Positions 7,065-7,524 of a DNA stretch of 7,524 nucleotides are shown in pieces (positions within the stretch are counted from its first letter, which is position 1; each line of letters opens with the position of its first letter). The notes beneath the pieces are model-generated. The model was not told the origin of the DNA, searched no databases, and was given only the letters and a program-made list of their open reading frames with translations. A program made the translations under genes and the position numbers. The DNA is from Hyphomonadaceae bacterium (GTDB lineage: Bacteria; Pseudomonadota; Alphaproteobacteria; Caulobacterales; Aquidulcibacteraceae): NCBI GenBank assembly GCA_025458365.1, contig JALOSP010000052.1, positions 1 to 7,524 of the forward strand. The letters run 5' to 3'.

Positions 7065-7524
7065 TGTCGAGGCTGCGGCCGCTGCCCATCCCGTGCCAGG
7101 TGAAGGCACCGACACAGACGAAGCCGAGACTGGCAACACCGCCAGCGAACCCGCTGATGAAGTTGTACAGCAGCCAGCCCGGTTGCAAGGCTTCGCCAAA
7201 ACTGGCCGCAACGCCGGCCGCAGTCCGTACACCAAGGCCCGCAGCCAGCATCTGTGCGATTGCGCCGATGATCGTGAACCCGACAAAGGCGATCACGCCC
7301 CACAGCAGATAGGCACCAATCAGGCCCCAGAAGCCCTTCCGGCTGATCGTCCAAGTCTCCCGGATCGATGATCGCCGGTTGGCAATGGTGACCACCCCCC
7401 ACAGCCCCAGCCGTCCGAGGGCAAGGACCAGAACAAGAATGACAGCGACTGGCAGCAGGATGGCAAAAGCCGGCGACAGCGTGATCAGGCCCTGGAACAC
7501 CGCGCCAAGAACGGCAAAGCCGCC
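7054..7524 (-). CDS. Membrane protein, C-terminal part, cut by window edge
   Basis: The minus-strand frame is open from the window edge (7524) to the stop at 7054-7056, giving 156 residues. The GTG at 7498-7500 lies inside it, preceded by the continuous hydrophobic residues GGFAVLGA, so the true start is outside the window. Three to four helices are visible: one at the start (LITLSPAFAILLPVAVILVLVLAL), one after RETWTISRKGFWGLIGAYLLWGVIAFVG, and one or two before the end (LLYNFISGFAGGVASLGFVCVGAF). The pattern of a basic W-T-x-S-R-K-G-F-W stretch just before a helix recalls six-helix proteins with a glycerophosphoryl diester phosphodiesterase membrane-like domain, from memory only. It ends in a short polar tail and is convergent with the permease gene, only 12 bases apart. 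The function is unknown. Confidence 0.75.
   Translation of the reverse strand, partial: GGFAVLGAVFQGLITLSPAFAILLPVAVILVLVLALGRLGLWGVVTIANRRSSIRETWTISRKGFWGLIGAYLLWGVIAFVGFTIIGAIAQMLAAGLGVRTAAGVAASFGEALQPGWLLYNFISGFAGGVASLGFVCVGAFTWHGMGSGRSLDRTV

Noticed and set aside
7054..7500. A complete 148-residue protein starting at GTG 7500
   Set aside because: The frame is open upstream to the window edge with hydrophobic residues that continue the protein, so the gene is truncated, not complete.

Overview
The window is GC-rich (low 60s % by eye) and fully bacterial. Dense genes, short spacers and protein styles (a FadA-like thiolase with a VNRFCSSG active site; a soluble GAF-PAS hybrid histidine kinase) suggest an alphaproteobacterium, perhaps of the Hyphomonadaceae/Maricaulales or sphingomonad type. 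That placement is inference from protein style only. I see no RNA genes, insertion sequences, CRISPR arrays or other signs of recent transfer.

Layout. (1) 16-1215, minus strand: a complete thiolase of fatty-acid or acetoacetyl-CoA metabolism. A possible next gene starts one base after its stop at the window edge. (2) 1216-1435: a divergent intergenic region with a candidate promoter for the rightward genes. (3) 1436-3556, plus: a cytoplasmic hybrid sensor kinase (GAF, PAS, HisKA, HATPase, receiver). (4) 3637-4383, 4513-5439 and 5461-7041, all plus: an ABC exporter cassette made of an EcsA-like ATPase, a six-to-seven-helix membrane protein of uncertain function, and a large, about 12-helix ABC-2-type permease with an apparent internal duplication. 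The 129-base gap after the ATPase gene carries two tandem hairpins ahead of a strong Shine-Dalgarno sequence. (5) 7054-7524, minus, convergent and cut by the window edge: the C-terminal part of another multi-helix membrane protein.

How they may work together. The ATPase and large permease very likely form one exporter, because they are the only ABC components here and lie in one co-directional run. The membrane protein between them is a candidate accessory subunit. The kinase sits 80 bases upstream in the same direction, so it may sense a cytoplasmic or redox/light-type signal linked to the exporter, but nothing in the sequence proves that. Its receiver has no HPt partner or response regulator in the window, so signalling must leave the locus. 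The thiolase is probably a separate metabolic unit. No clearly new system is demonstrated. The most distinctive part is the kinase / ATPase / small membrane protein / duplicated permease arrangement.
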